Part shown: piece after piece, positions 8,943 through 17,354 of the stretch | Numbering within the stretch: position 1 is the stretch's first letter | How the letters are laid out: every line of letters begins with the position of its first letter | From: Pseudarcicella hirudinis | Lineage (GTDB): Bacteria > Bacteroidota > Bacteroidia > Cytophagales > Spirosomataceae | Assembly: GCF_900115665.1 (NCBI RefSeq) | Contig: NZ_FOXH01000003.1 | Coordinates: forward strand, 421,053 to 485,052 | Length of the DNA: 64,000 nt | Direction of reading: 5' to 3' | The notes under the pieces: model-generated | Databases searched by the model: none | What the model was told of the DNA's origin: nothing | What the model saw: the letters and a program-made list of their open reading frames with translations, nothing else | Translations under genes and position numbers: made by a program

Positions 8943-9656
8943 CTAATTTTCAGCATCATGAAAGATAATGCCCAGAGTATGCCTTTGTCCGGAATGAAGT
9001 TCACTTACCCCATGTTTCATATTTACTCGGTAGTAGCCTTTACTTCCTCTGACCGGTCTGAAATTCGTGGTAAAAATAAGAATATCCCCTTTTCCCGGTT
9101 TTAAAACAATTGCTTTTGACTGTGCTCTTGGTGTTTGTTCAACCAGGACAAATTCCCCGCCCTGATAATCCTCTTCCGGATCATTCAAAAATAAAACCAG
9201 TTGTATCGGAAAAAAGACTTCTCCATAAAGATCCTGATGCAGGGTATTATGACCGCCTTTCCCGTATTTCAGAATTAAAACGGTTGGTCTGGTCTGATTA
9301 TGCTGATGACATAAAGTATGAAGTTCTTTCAGCGTTTCCGGAAAGAATTTATCAATATTCAGCACCTTCATCCAGCTATTGGCTATAGAGGCAAGTTGAG
9401 GATAAACCGTTTCCCGGATACTTTGAAGCAGTTCCGGCAATGGATAACGGAAGTATTTGTATTCTCCAAGGCCAAAACGATATCGTTCCATTGTAATGGT
9501 TTTCCGGTAAAGTTCCTGCTTAGAATAGCTATCAATAAGTTCCTGACATTGCTCCGGTGTAAGCACTTTTGTGAGACTTGCAAAGCCTTTGGCGTGCATG
9601 CTCTCAGCTACCGAATTCCAGTCGATAGCTGTTAATGTTTCTTCAATGTTTTTCAT
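8943..9656 (-). CDS. 2OG-Fe(II) oxygenase, prolyl-hydroxylase-like
   Basis: A 237-residue double-stranded beta-helix dioxygenase. The iron ligands are HQD in HNTLHQDLYGE and a distal His in GQRHTLGIIFHDA; the intervening GGEFVLVEQ and KPGKGDILIF segments are typical of the prolyl 4-hydroxylase-like (P4Hc) superfamily rather than AlkB. The open frame extends upstream to 9773 but overlaps the ada gene; the ATG at 9654-9656 lies 5 nt after the ada stop, so the operon start is chosen. The substrate is unknown. Its place between ada and alkB suggests a role in alkylation damage, but a protein or small-molecule substrate is equally possible. This is inference from context only. Confidence 0.85.
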   Translation of the reverse strand: MKNIEETLTAIDWNSVAESMHAKGFASLTKVLTPEQCQELIDSYSKQELYRKTITMERYRFGLGEYKYFRYPLPELLQSIRETVYPQLASIANSWMKVLNIDKFFPETLKELHTLCHQHNQTRPTVLILKYGKGGHNTLHQDLYGEVFFPIQLVLFLNDPEEDYQGGEFVLVEQTPRAQSKAIVLKPGKGDILIFTTNFRPVRGSKGYYRVNMKHGVSELHSGQRHTLGIIFHDAEN

Positions 9657-9661
9657 GAAAA

Positions 9662-10510
9662 TTAGAGGGAATGATTGCTTTTGACTGCTTCCCAGCCAAT
9701 CATGGCAGTTTTGCGGCTGCTTCCCCAATGGTATTGTCCGAAAGCTCCTGTTGATTGAATTACGCGGTGACACGGGATCAGAAAAGCCACAGGATTATCC
9801 CCGATAGCAGACCCAACCGCTCTTGAGGCTTTCGGTTTTTCGATCGCTTCTGCGATATTTCCGTAGGTCGATAATTCTCCCATAGGAATTTTCAAAAGTG
9901 TTTCCCAGACTTTAAGCTGAAATTCTGTGCCTTTTAAATGAAGTTTAATCTGATTGAGTTTCTGCCAGTCATGCGTGAAGATATAGAGTGCATTTTGCTG
10001 GATCAGGTCAACCATCTGGTGATATTCAGCTTTAGGGAAACGGGTTTTAAATTCAGCAAGTGCATCATCTTCATTATCGGCAAATGACATATGACAAATT
10101 CCTTTGGAAGTGGAAGCTACCAGTATATTTCCGAAAGGGCTTTCGGCAAAACTATAATTGATTTGCAGGTTTTCGCCACCGTTTTTAAATTCTCCCGGTG
10201 TCATTCCTTCTATCCTGATGAATAAATCATGAAGTCTTCCCGTACTTGAAAGGCCGGTTTCATAGGCTGCATCAAACAAAGTGGCTTGTTTATCTTTCAG
10301 GATACTTTTGGCATATTCCACACTTAGATACTGTAGAAATTTTTTGGGGCTTACTCCGGCCCAGTCGCTGAAAAGCCGTTGGAAGTGAAAAGGACTTAGG
10401 TTGATTTTTTCAGCTACCTCATCCAGATTGGGTTGTTCCCTGAAATGTAGTTTTAAATAATCTATTGCCTCGGCAATGCGATTAAAGTTGATGTTTTCCT
10501 GAGTTGTCAT
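9662..10510 (-). CDS. ada: AraC-type regulator fused to O6-methylguanine-DNA methyltransferase (Ada lacking the zinc domain)
   Basis: The 282-residue protein has an AraC-family DNA-binding domain (about 1-108, with two helix-turn-helix units) joined to a methylguanine methyltransferase domain (about 115-280). The suicide cysteine is Cys247 in IPCHRV. Compared with E. coli Ada it lacks the N-terminal zinc domain that senses methylphosphotriesters; a separate small protein two genes downstream carries that module. It would repair O6-methylguanine directly and is the likely transcriptional regulator of this operon. The gene starts about 15 nt after the predicted transcription start, inside a symmetric promoter region. 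How it senses damage without the fused domain is open. Confidence 0.93.
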   Translation of the reverse strand: MTTQENINFNRIAEAIDYLKLHFREQPNLDEVAEKINLSPFHFQRLFSDWAGVSPKKFLQYLSVEYAKSILKDKQATLFDAAYETGLSSTGRLHDLFIRIEGMTPGEFKNGGENLQINYSFAESPFGNILVASTSKGICHMSFADNEDDALAEFKTRFPKAEYHQMVDLIQQNALYIFTHDWQKLNQIKLHLKGTEFQLKVWETLLKIPMGELSTYGNIAEAIEKPKASRAVGSAIGDNPVAFLIPCHRVIQSTGAFGQYHWGSSRKTAMIGWEAVKSNHSL

Positions 10511-10519
10511 TTTCTTCGA

Positions 10520-10562
10520 ATTTTATGATACAAAGGTATAGCGTCGTCAAATATCATAAAAT
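10520..10562 (-). promoter_or_regulatory. Promoter and 11-bp dyad of the ada operon
   Basis: On the minus strand a perfect -7 box TACCTTTG occupies 10538-10531. It lies inside a perfect inverted repeat with arms ATTTTATGATA (10520-10530) and TATCATAAAAT (10552-10562), 21 nt apart. One arm covers the predicted start of transcription and the other the -33 region, as expected for an operator. No clear TTG is present at -33, which fits an activator-dependent promoter. Confidence 0.7.
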
Positions 10563-10638
10563 CCGAAAGTTGCGGAGTTATAAAAGGTCATAAACCTCTT
10601 ACAGTGAAATAAACAAATGCCATTTTCGGTAATCGAAT

Positions 10639-11148
10639 CTATTGCAGAAAAACACCTGAATTCTCTTCATCATCCAGAATCACACTTACATGTTCGCTGA
10701 TGGTGGTAGATAAAGCATACCCTACATAATCAGCCAGAATCGGGAAACGGCGATAATTTCTGTCAACAATTACAGCAACCTGGATTCTTTTTACCGGGAT
10801 GCTTAAAAAAGGTGCAAGGCTGTAAGCAAAAGTTCTTCCGGTATTCAATACATCATCCACAACAATAATTACCTTATTTTCAAGAAAACGTTCGTCGCAA
10901 TCAAACTCTACCGGAGTTTCATAAGGAACATTTTTATCAAAATCTATCAGAACAGGATTACTCTTGATTCCGGAGATTTCCTGAAGCGTCTGGGCAAGCA
11001 TCTGAGCAAAAACATAACCCTGTCCGCGAACTCCTGCAATGATGATTTCGCCTTCTTCAAAATTATTTTCATAAATCTCAAACGCAATTCTTCTGATTTT
11101 TTGCAAAACCTGCGTTTGGCTTAATATTTGATTAGTACTCGTTTCCAT
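10639..11148 (-). CDS. Phosphoribosyltransferase, PyrR-like
   Basis: A 169-residue type I phosphoribosyltransferase. The PRPP-binding signature VIIVVDDVLNTGRT is at about residues 93-106, with the paired aspartates Asp98 and Asp99. The early GVRGQGYVFA segment contributes to the pyrophosphate loop. Overall layout resembles PyrR, the bifunctional uracil phosphoribosyltransferase and pyrimidine operon regulator, but no pyrimidine gene lies nearby, so a specific function cannot be assigned. It could act on uracil or another base. It is monocistronic, and the 128 nt downstream end in the divergent ada promoter region. Confidence 0.82.
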   Translation of the reverse strand: METSTNQILSQTQVLQKIRRIAFEIYENNFEEGEIIIAGVRGQGYVFAQMLAQTLQEISGIKSNPVLIDFDKNVPYETPVEFDCDERFLENKVIIVVDDVLNTGRTFAYSLAPFLSIPVKRIQVAVIVDRNYRRFPILADYVGYALSTTISEHVSVILDDEENSGVFLQ

Positions 11149-11395
11149 GATGCTAAGATAATAAAAAATGAAAACAGGAAGAATGAATTATATATTATCA
11201 GGCAGTAATAATTCGTTAATAACTGAAAATGCTGGTTTTTACCGGCTTTGAAACGAAACTGTAATCAGAAAACAGAAATAAAAAGAATACCTTCAAGCGT
11301 CTGAAATTTAAAATAAATATTTCTTCACTTGACACCAATACTCTTCAATCGCGGCATGATTTATGCTGTAAATAAGTTAACACACATGAAAGAAA

Positions 11396-11830
11396 ATGAA
11401 AAAATTATGCAGTTTTTTAATTGCCATTGTATTGATTTGTGGCAATAGTGGAGCCGCCATTCCGGAAAACTTCTTAATCACTAAGATACAATCATCCCTC
11501 AGGACAGGTGATGCTTCCGAACTGGCCTCTTTATTTAACAAAAAAATAGAATTAATTATTGATTCTGAGCAGGTTGAGTTTAATCAGATTGCCAACGATC
11601 ATGCTGAATTTATTCTAAAAGCGTTTTTCAGGAAAAAGACACCCAAAGACTTTCTTGTATCCTTTAAAGGAAATGACCCGCAAAAGCAGTTCTTTTCCGG
11701 GACCTATGTTACTGATAGTGAGAACTTCAGAGTATATGTCCTGCTGAAAAGGAAAGAAGGCCAATTCCTGATTGATACGATTCATTTCAGAAAGGACAGT
11801 TATCGTAACAATAGTATCGTGGCAGATTAA
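11396..11830 (+). CDS. DUF4783 secreted protein
   Basis: A 144-residue protein with a cleavable signal peptide (about 1-20, ending near GNSGAA). The mature part is an NTF2-like small fold of the DUF4783 type found in Bacteroidota: a helical start with LRTGDASELASLFN, then a curved sheet with FKGNDPQKQFFSGTYVT and FLIDTIHFRKD. No catalytic residues are recognisable. Function is unknown; periplasmic location is predicted from the signal. It is a single gene, with the next gene downstream under its own promoter. Confidence 0.72.
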   Translation: MKKLCSFLIAIVLICGNSGAAIPENFLITKIQSSLRTGDASELASLFNKKIELIIDSEQVEFNQIANDHAEFILKAFFRKKTPKDFLVSFKGNDPQKQFFSGTYVTDSENFRVYVLLKRKEGQFLIDTIHFRKDSYRNNSIVAD

Positions 11831-11918
11831 CAGAGGGTAAAAACCTGAAACTCTTATTATAGAACAACAAATTTTTGGGCGTTTGAGCATCGAAGTGTTC
11901 TCTACGCCTTTTTTTTTG

Positions 11919-11926
11919 TACCTTTG
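11919..11926 (+). promoter_or_regulatory. -7 element upstream of the YcxB-like gene
   Basis: A perfect TACCTTTG preceded by a T-tract; no clear TTG sits at the -33 distance. Predicted start of transcription is near 11932, giving a leader of about 80 nt. Confidence 0.55.
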
Positions 11927-12011
11927 CGACCAGAAATTTTGTTTGCGATTAGCAAACAGGCTCTTAACAAAGATTTTAAGACTAAATAACCCGATAAATT
12001 AACACAATATC

Positions 12012-12563
12012 ATGGCAAAGACTTACGGAGGGCAACAGCAAAGGGTAATGATGCAGTCTCCTTCAAATCCATTGGCGATTAAAACCAAGAAATACGCCTT
12101 TGAAAAAAACAAGTATATCTCATTATCAATGCGCCAGTTGATTCAGAAGCAATGGTTTTGGGGATTTGTGCCTCTTGGGATTATTTTCCTGAACGTTATT
12201 CTGAATCTTACCGGAGCTTACAAAAACTGGTGGATCTATGTATTTGCTGTATTAGGAGCTGTTTTGTACCTTGCTTTCTGGGCTATTCAATTTACAGGAG
12301 TTACACAGCTGGCACAATACAAACAGTTATTCGACAAATATCGTTATGAAATTGACAGTCGTCAGATTTTAATGAAACTGAGCGACCAGGAAGGTGGCGT
12401 AATTAAATGGGATATGATTCTTTCAGCCTACAAGGATAAAGAAGCATATATTCTTACCATGGGGAAATTCCAGTTTATATATCTGCCATTCACGATCTTT
12501 ACAAGTGAAAATGATAAAAAACTAATGGATAAGATTTTGAGAGATAAAGGATTTATCGCTTAA
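12012..12563 (+). CDS. YcxB-like membrane protein
   Basis: A 183-residue protein with two adjacent membrane helices at about residues 52-70 and 75-95 and a C-terminal soluble domain. That domain has the YcxB pattern: YEIDSRQILMKLSDQEGGVIKWDMI, then KDKEAYILTMGKFQFIYLP and a closing FTIFTSENDKKLMDKIL. Function of the family is not established. It is preceded by its own -7 element and followed by a strong terminator, so it is a single transcription unit unrelated to the SusC/SusD locus downstream. Confidence 0.72.
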   Translation: MAKTYGGQQQRVMMQSPSNPLAIKTKKYAFEKNKYISLSMRQLIQKQWFWGFVPLGIIFLNVILNLTGAYKNWWIYVFAVLGAVLYLAFWAIQFTGVTQLAQYKQLFDKYRYEIDSRQILMKLSDQEGGVIKWDMILSAYKDKEAYILTMGKFQFIYLPFTIFTSENDKKLMDKILRDKGFIA

Positions 12564-12586
12564 TTTACTTCCTTACAACAGTATAA

Positions 12587-12627
12587 AAAGGCTTATCAGG
12601 CATTTGATCTGATAAGCCTTTCTTTTT
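12587..12627 (+). terminator. Terminator after the YcxB-like gene
   Basis: The perfect 13-bp stem AAAGGCTTATCAG / CTGATAAGCCTTT with a 9-nt loop is followed by a T-rich tract. It separates the YcxB-like gene from the FecR/SusCD locus. Confidence 0.85.
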
Positions 12628-12755
12628 GTCATTCAGATTAAAGTATCTGCGTTCAGGCTTTTAATGCTGAAAAAGGCGAATAGAAAGGCTTTTGTCTTAA
12701 AAAAGATAAAAAAATAGTAGATTTGACATGGTCATTTCATGGTTTGATTACTTTA

Positions 12756-12763
12756 TATATTTG
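12756..12763 (+). promoter_or_regulatory. -7 element of the fecR-susCD locus
   Basis: TATATTTG matches the -7 consensus and ends only 13 nt before the fecR ATG, so the leader would be very short. No TTG lies at the expected -33 distance. Confidence 0.5.
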
Positions 12764-12776
12764 AAATAGTTATCAT

Positions 12777-13796
12777 ATGCAGCATAAATTCGAAAAGACT
12801 GAAGACTTTCTCAAAGAGCCTTCTTTTGTGGAGTGGGTTAAAAAAACACAGCCCTCAGCATTTTGGGAAAACTGGCTTGCTCTTAATCCTGAAAAAGAAC
12901 AGGAATTTGAGAATGCCAGAAAGATTGTTTTGACCATAAATTATCAGAAACGATATGAATTGTCTGAAAACGATACAGAAGATATGCTTCATTCAATTCA
13001 GCAATTTGAAATGGTTCAGGCACAGAAAAGAACCTCAAAAAAACTGTTGTTTTCTCCTGTAATCCGGTGGTCAGCTGCTGCAATATTGATTCTCGCAATT
13101 TTGGGGACTTTTTACCTTAATCAGAACAAGACCAGGGGCACAGAGGCCGCTGAACTTGCTTTTAAGAATGAAAGGACTAAACGGGGAGATCGGAAAACGA
13201 TAGTTTTGCCTGACGGTTCCAAAGTAACAATTAATGCACAAAGCACTTTAAGTTTTCCTGAACATTTTGAAGCAGGCAGGAGAGAGGTATATTTGAATGG
13301 CGAGGCCTTTTTCGAAGTAGTTAAAAATCCTGAATCTCCGTTTATTGTGAAGACCAGAAAGGTTGAAACGCAGGTACTTGGTACGTCTTTCAATGTTAAC
13401 TCCTATGATGATCTTTCCACAGCTTCCGTAGCAGTAGTTATCGGAAAAGTAAATGTAAAAAACACCAAAGGGAGTGCTTTAATTCTTACTCCCACAGAAA
13501 TGGGGCTGATTGAATCTGAAAAATCTGAGATTCAGAAAACAAGTTTTGACCCTGATGCTGTCACAGGATGGAAAGATGGAATGCTCTTTTTTGCAAAATC
13601 TGATTTTAATGAAGTTTTCAGAAAGATTGAAATCTGGTATGATGTGGAAATAATTGTAGAAGGTAATAATTTGCCGAAAGGAAGATACAGCGGAGCGTTT
13701 AAAAATGAAAAACTGGAAGATGTTATGCAAGGCATTGCATTTACGTCAGGATTTAAATTTCAGATCAAAGGGAAACAAATTATCATTCATAACTGA
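12777..13796 (+). CDS. FecR-family anti-sigma factor without a neighbouring sigma factor
   Basis: FecR-type proteins hold an ECF sigma factor at the membrane and release it when a TonB-dependent receiver signals. The 339 residues comprise an N-terminal cytoplasmic region (about 1-95), one membrane helix (about 99-116, SAAAILILAILGTFYL) and the periplasmic FecR domain with LPDGSKVTINAQSTL and VYLNGEAFFEV. A C-terminal DUF4974-type domain ends in FTSGFKFQIKGKQIII. The following gene encodes a SusC with an STN domain, the usual signalling partner. Unusually, no ECF sigma gene lies upstream: the preceding gene encodes a YcxB-like protein behind a terminator. The sigma factor must be elsewhere in the genome or is lost. 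Confidence 0.9.
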   Translation: MQHKFEKTEDFLKEPSFVEWVKKTQPSAFWENWLALNPEKEQEFENARKIVLTINYQKRYELSENDTEDMLHSIQQFEMVQAQKRTSKKLLFSPVIRWSAAAILILAILGTFYLNQNKTRGTEAAELAFKNERTKRGDRKTIVLPDGSKVTINAQSTLSFPEHFEAGRREVYLNGEAFFEVVKNPESPFIVKTRKVETQVLGTSFNVNSYDDLSTASVAVVIGKVNVKNTKGSALILTPTEMGLIESEKSEIQKTSFDPDAVTGWKDGMLFFAKSDFNEVFRKIEIWYDVEIIVEGNNLPKGRYSGAFKNEKLEDVMQGIAFTSGFKFQIKGKQIIIHN

Positions 13797-13905
13797 CAAA
13801 TATGATTACAGACAATTACATCTTCTCATACTGATTCCGGCCCGCGGAATGCTTTCCGGTTAGCATCGCATATCTTTTGTATCAGACAACTAAAGCATCA
13901 CTTCG

Positions 13906-16900
13906 ATGAAATGCTCCATATCCCTTATTCTTAAAAACACGGGATCTATGATCCGGGCGGGGATAATACTGTTTTTGCTGAGCAGAGATTTCAGTATTTA
14001 CAGTCAGATTCCGGGGAGTGCTGAAGAAGTCAAATTAACTGTGCGATTTGAGAATAGACCTGTTCTGGAAGTTTTTAAGGAACTTGAAAAAAAAACGGGA
14101 TTCAGATTTACTTACAACGATGCCTACCTGAACGAAAAACTAAAGGTTTCATTAAGAGCCGAAAACAAGAACATTCAGGAAATCTTATCTTACCTGTCAA
14201 AAGAAACCAATTTAGCTTTCAAAATTATCAAAAAGCATATTCATGTAATGGCTTTTGAGGATCTGCTGTCTTCCGGATCAGAACCTGATCCAAAAAACTT
14301 TTCCTTCAGAATAGAAGGAATGATTACAGGAACAGACACAGGAGAGCCGGTTTTTGGCGCCACTGTTGCTATAAAAGGCAGCACGAGAGGAACTGTCAGC
14401 AACGAAAAGGGAGCGTTTGTCCTTGATGCGGATAATGAAAATGCAATCCTTTTGATTTCCTCGATCGGGTTTGTGAAAAAGGAACTGAAAATCGGGAAAA
14501 AGACGAAGGTACAGATAACCCTTCAACCTGATATAATTCCTCTGGAAGAAGTGGTGGTGATAGGTTATGGAACTCAGAAGAAGAAAGACTTGACAGGAGC
14601 TATATCTACCATTGATCCGGAAAGAATTATCAAAATCGCGACCAATGATGTAACAAAGGCAATGCAGGGGCAGATAGCAGGAGTAAGTGTACACGGAAGC
14701 GGTGAACCGGGGATGAACCCGCAGGTAATTGTGAGAGGAATCGGAAGCTTTAACAGTACCAGTCCACTGTATATTATTGATGGAGTGCAGGCTCCGATCG
14801 GAGATTTGCCTGTTTCTGATATAGAATCTGTGCAGGTTCTGAAAGATGCTTCTGCCGCCGCAATTTATGGTTCCAGAGCGGCAAATGGTGTAATTATCAT
14901 TACCACCAAACGAGGTAAATCGGGTAAAATGAAAGTAGATTATAGCTTCTATCATGGCTGGCAAAATATTGCAAAACGATTGGAGGTAGCAAACAGGGAA
15001 GAATATCAGATGCTTGTAAATGAGGCTTCTGCTAATGCTGAACCCGCTTTGGCAAAAAAACCTGCAAATGACTCTGATTCTCCGCTTTTTGTAAATAATA
15101 TTGATACCGACTGGCAGAAAGAAGCATTTAAAACCGGAAAAATTCAGGAACATACTTTAGGTGTTTCAGGAGGAAATGAAACGGTAACGTACAATGTATC
15201 GCTTAATTATTTCGATCATACCGGTACCATTGTGGGCTCGGGGCCTGGTTATACCAGATACGGACTTAGGGTAAATACAGATTTTAAACATCAGAGATTT
15301 AAGTTTGGTGAATCATTAGGCTTTACCGGGGTTGACCAGAATTTTATGACGTTTGTTCATGACGGAACACCATTGGGATATATCGTCGGGGCAATTCCTA
15401 CACTTCCTGTTTATGATAATACTACTAAAAACGGCTTTGGAAGTGCAAGTCAGACTATTCACGGATCATATACGGCCAATGCCATTGGTTTTAACAGTAC
15501 CCTGCAAAGTAAAACGGATCGCAACCGCCTGATCGGAAATATTTACGGGGAATATGCTATTCTGGAAGACCTGAAATTCAGATTGAGTTTAGGATATGAA
15601 AGAACTGACTGGCGGGACTTTAATTTTCAACCCAAGTATGATTTTGGGTGGTTTTATGTGAATAATATTGCCAAAATGAATGATTGGCGAGGATACGGCT
15701 ATACAGGAACGATTGAAGGGACTTTATCTTATGACAAAATAATCGGGAAAAACATTATTTCAGCCATTGCCGGATACTCGGTTTTGCAATCTGCCATCAG
15801 CAGAGTACAGGCGCATGCCGAAGGTTTTTCTGAGCCCTATTTCCCTGTTTTAAGCAACGGTACTTCAGGAATCAGCGTGACAGGTTATGAGGAAGAAAAC
15901 AGACTTCTGTCTTACTTCGGGAGAGTTAATTATAGTTTTAACGACAAATACCTTCTTACTGCTACCATTCGCAGGGATGCTTCTTCCCGGTTTTCCAGAC
16001 AAAACCGCTGGGGAACATTTCCTTCTCTCGCACTGGGCTGGAAAATGCATAATGAAAGATTCATGAAAGCACTTCCATTTATCAGCCAGTTTAAACTAAG
16101 AGCCAGTTACGGATTACTTGGTAATCAGGAAATCCCTTCCTATCAATATGAAGCGGTAATTAACCCATATGCACATGCCGTATTCGGGAATCAGCTGGCG
16201 CCTGGTGCCACGCAACTAGAGTTTGCAACACCAGATATTAAATGGGAGTCCAGAGAATCACATAACATTGGTTTAGATGCCGGATTTTTAGGTAACAAAA
16301 TTACATTAACTGTTGAATATTATCAGAATACCTCCAAAGACATGCTGCTACGTGTAAGAATTCCCGAATCTACCGGAGTATATAACTGGAAGTCTCCTTT
16401 TGTAAATGGGGCGTCTGTCGAAAACAGTGGCTGGGAGTTTCAGGCAGGTTATAAAAATACCAGCGGGGGGCTTACCTATGGATTTAATGCCTATCTGACT
16501 ACTTTGAAAAACAAGGTGCTTTCGCTCGGGTATGGCGATCAGCCGATTGGTGATGGAATTACCAGGACAGAAGTAGGAGGAGAGGTAGGTGCTTTGTATG
16601 GCTGGGTGACAGATGGTCTTTTTCAGACGCAGGATGAAATAGATCAGTTGAACCGCAAGTCACCGATCGGAAGATACCAGGAAGTACTGACACGCCCGGG
16701 AGATATCCGTTTTAAAGATATTAACGGACGTGATGCCAATGGAAAACTGACAGGCAAGCCTGATGGTAAAATTGATGATGATGACAGAACTTTTCTGGGA
16801 AGCGCCATTCCTGACGTCAGCTTTGGAATAAGTGCTAATCTGGCCTTTAAAGCATTCGATTTATCGGTAATGGCTTCAGGAGTCTCAGGAAACCTGATTT

Positions 16901-17340
16901 ATAATGGGTTAAGAGCCAGTCTGGAATATGGCGGAGGCTGGGACAATTATGCTAAAAATTCCCTGAATCGCTGGACGCCGGCTAACACAGATACAGAGGT
17001 ACCAAGGGTCGTTATGTTTGATCCAAACAAAAATAACAGGGCTTCTGCCCGTTGGCTTGAAAAAGGAGATTATCTGAGAATCACCACTGTACAATTAGGT
17101 TATTCTTTGCCTAAAAAGGTATTATCAAAGTTAAAAATGTCAAGACTCAGAGTGTATGTATCAGGGCAAAACCTGCTGACACTTACTGGATATACCGGTT
17201 TTGACCCGGATTTTGGAAATGATGGATTGTTCAACCGGGCCATTGATCAGGGACTTGCTCCGAACAGAAACTTTAACGCCTATGCCGGAGGTTTGCCAAA
17301 CCCCAGAAGTTTTATGGCAGGAGTTCAACTCGGATTTTAA
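13906..17340 (+). CDS. SusC/RagA-family TonB-dependent outer-membrane transporter with STN domain
   Basis: The 1144-residue transporter moves oligosaccharides or other large substrates across the outer membrane using TonB. Order: signal peptide (about 1-34); STN domain (about 45-120, VKLTVRFENRPVLEVFKELE), which contacts FecR in transducing receptors; a carboxypeptidase-regulatory-like beta sandwich (about 135-210); TonB-box-like EEVVVIGYGTQ at about 213-223; a plug with KDASAAAIYGSRAANGV; then a 22-strand barrel ending in the aromatic-terminated strand FMAGVQLGF. FecR is 110 nt upstream and SusD 14 nt downstream, so one operon is likely. The substrate is not evident. No glycosidase is adjacent, only a secreted esterase on the opposite strand. 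A second in-frame ATG (13948) is an alternative start. Confidence 0.95.
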   Translation: MKCSISLILKNTGSMIRAGIILFLLSRDFSIYSQIPGSAEEVKLTVRFENRPVLEVFKELEKKTGFRFTYNDAYLNEKLKVSLRAENKNIQEILSYLSKETNLAFKIIKKHIHVMAFEDLLSSGSEPDPKNFSFRIEGMITGTDTGEPVFGATVAIKGSTRGTVSNEKGAFVLDADNENAILLISSIGFVKKELKIGKKTKVQITLQPDIIPLEEVVVIGYGTQKKKDLTGAISTIDPERIIKIATNDVTKAMQGQIAGVSVHGSGEPGMNPQVIVRGIGSFNSTSPLYIIDGVQAPIGDLPVSDIESVQVLKDASAAAIYGSRAANGVIIITTKRGKSGKMKVDYSFYHGWQNIAKRLEVANREEYQMLVNEASANAEPALAKKPANDSDSPLFVNNIDTDWQKEAFKTGKIQEHTLGVSGGNETVTYNVSLNYFDHTGTIVGSGPGYTRYGLRVNTDFKHQRFKFGESLGFTGVDQNFMTFVHDGTPLGYIVGAIPTLPVYDNTTKNGFGSASQTIHGSYTANAIGFNSTLQSKTDRNRLIGNIYGEYAILEDLKFRLSLGYERTDWRDFNFQPKYDFGWFYVNNIAKMNDWRGYGYTGTIEGTLSYDKIIGKNIISAIAGYSVLQSAISRVQAHAEGFSEPYFPVLSNGTSGISVTGYEEENRLLSYFGRVNYSFNDKYLLTATIRRDASSRFSRQNRWGTFPSLALGWKMHNERFMKALPFISQFKLRASYGLLGNQEIPSYQYEAVINPYAHAVFGNQLAPGATQLEFATPDIKWESRESHNIGLDAGFLGNKITLTVEYYQNTSKDMLLRVRIPESTGVYNWKSPFVNGASVENSGWEFQAGYKNTSGGLTYGFNAYLTTLKNKVLSLGYGDQPIGDGITRTEVGGEVGALYGWVTDGLFQTQDEIDQLNRKSPIGRYQEVLTRPGDIRFKDINGRDANGKLTGKPDGKIDDDDRTFLGSAIPDVSFGISANLAFKAFDLSVMASGVSGNLIYNGLRASLEYGGGWDNYAKNSLNRWTPANTDTEVPRVVMFDPNKNNRASARWLEKGDYLRITTVQLGYSLPKKVLSKLKMSRLRVYVSGQNLLTLTGYTGFDPDFGNDGLFNRAIDQGLAPNRNFNAYAGGLPNPRSFMAGVQLGF

Positions 17341-17354
17341 GATTTTAAGTCAAA

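Noticed and set aside
9657-9773. N-terminal extension of the 2OG-Fe(II) oxygenase
   Set aside because: It overlaps the 3' end of ada, and the extra residues show no family similarity.
14278-15153. 291-codon reverse open frame across susC
   Set aside because: Antisense shadow of an intact SusC; its translation has no domain and an unlikely Cys/Tyr/Phe-rich composition.
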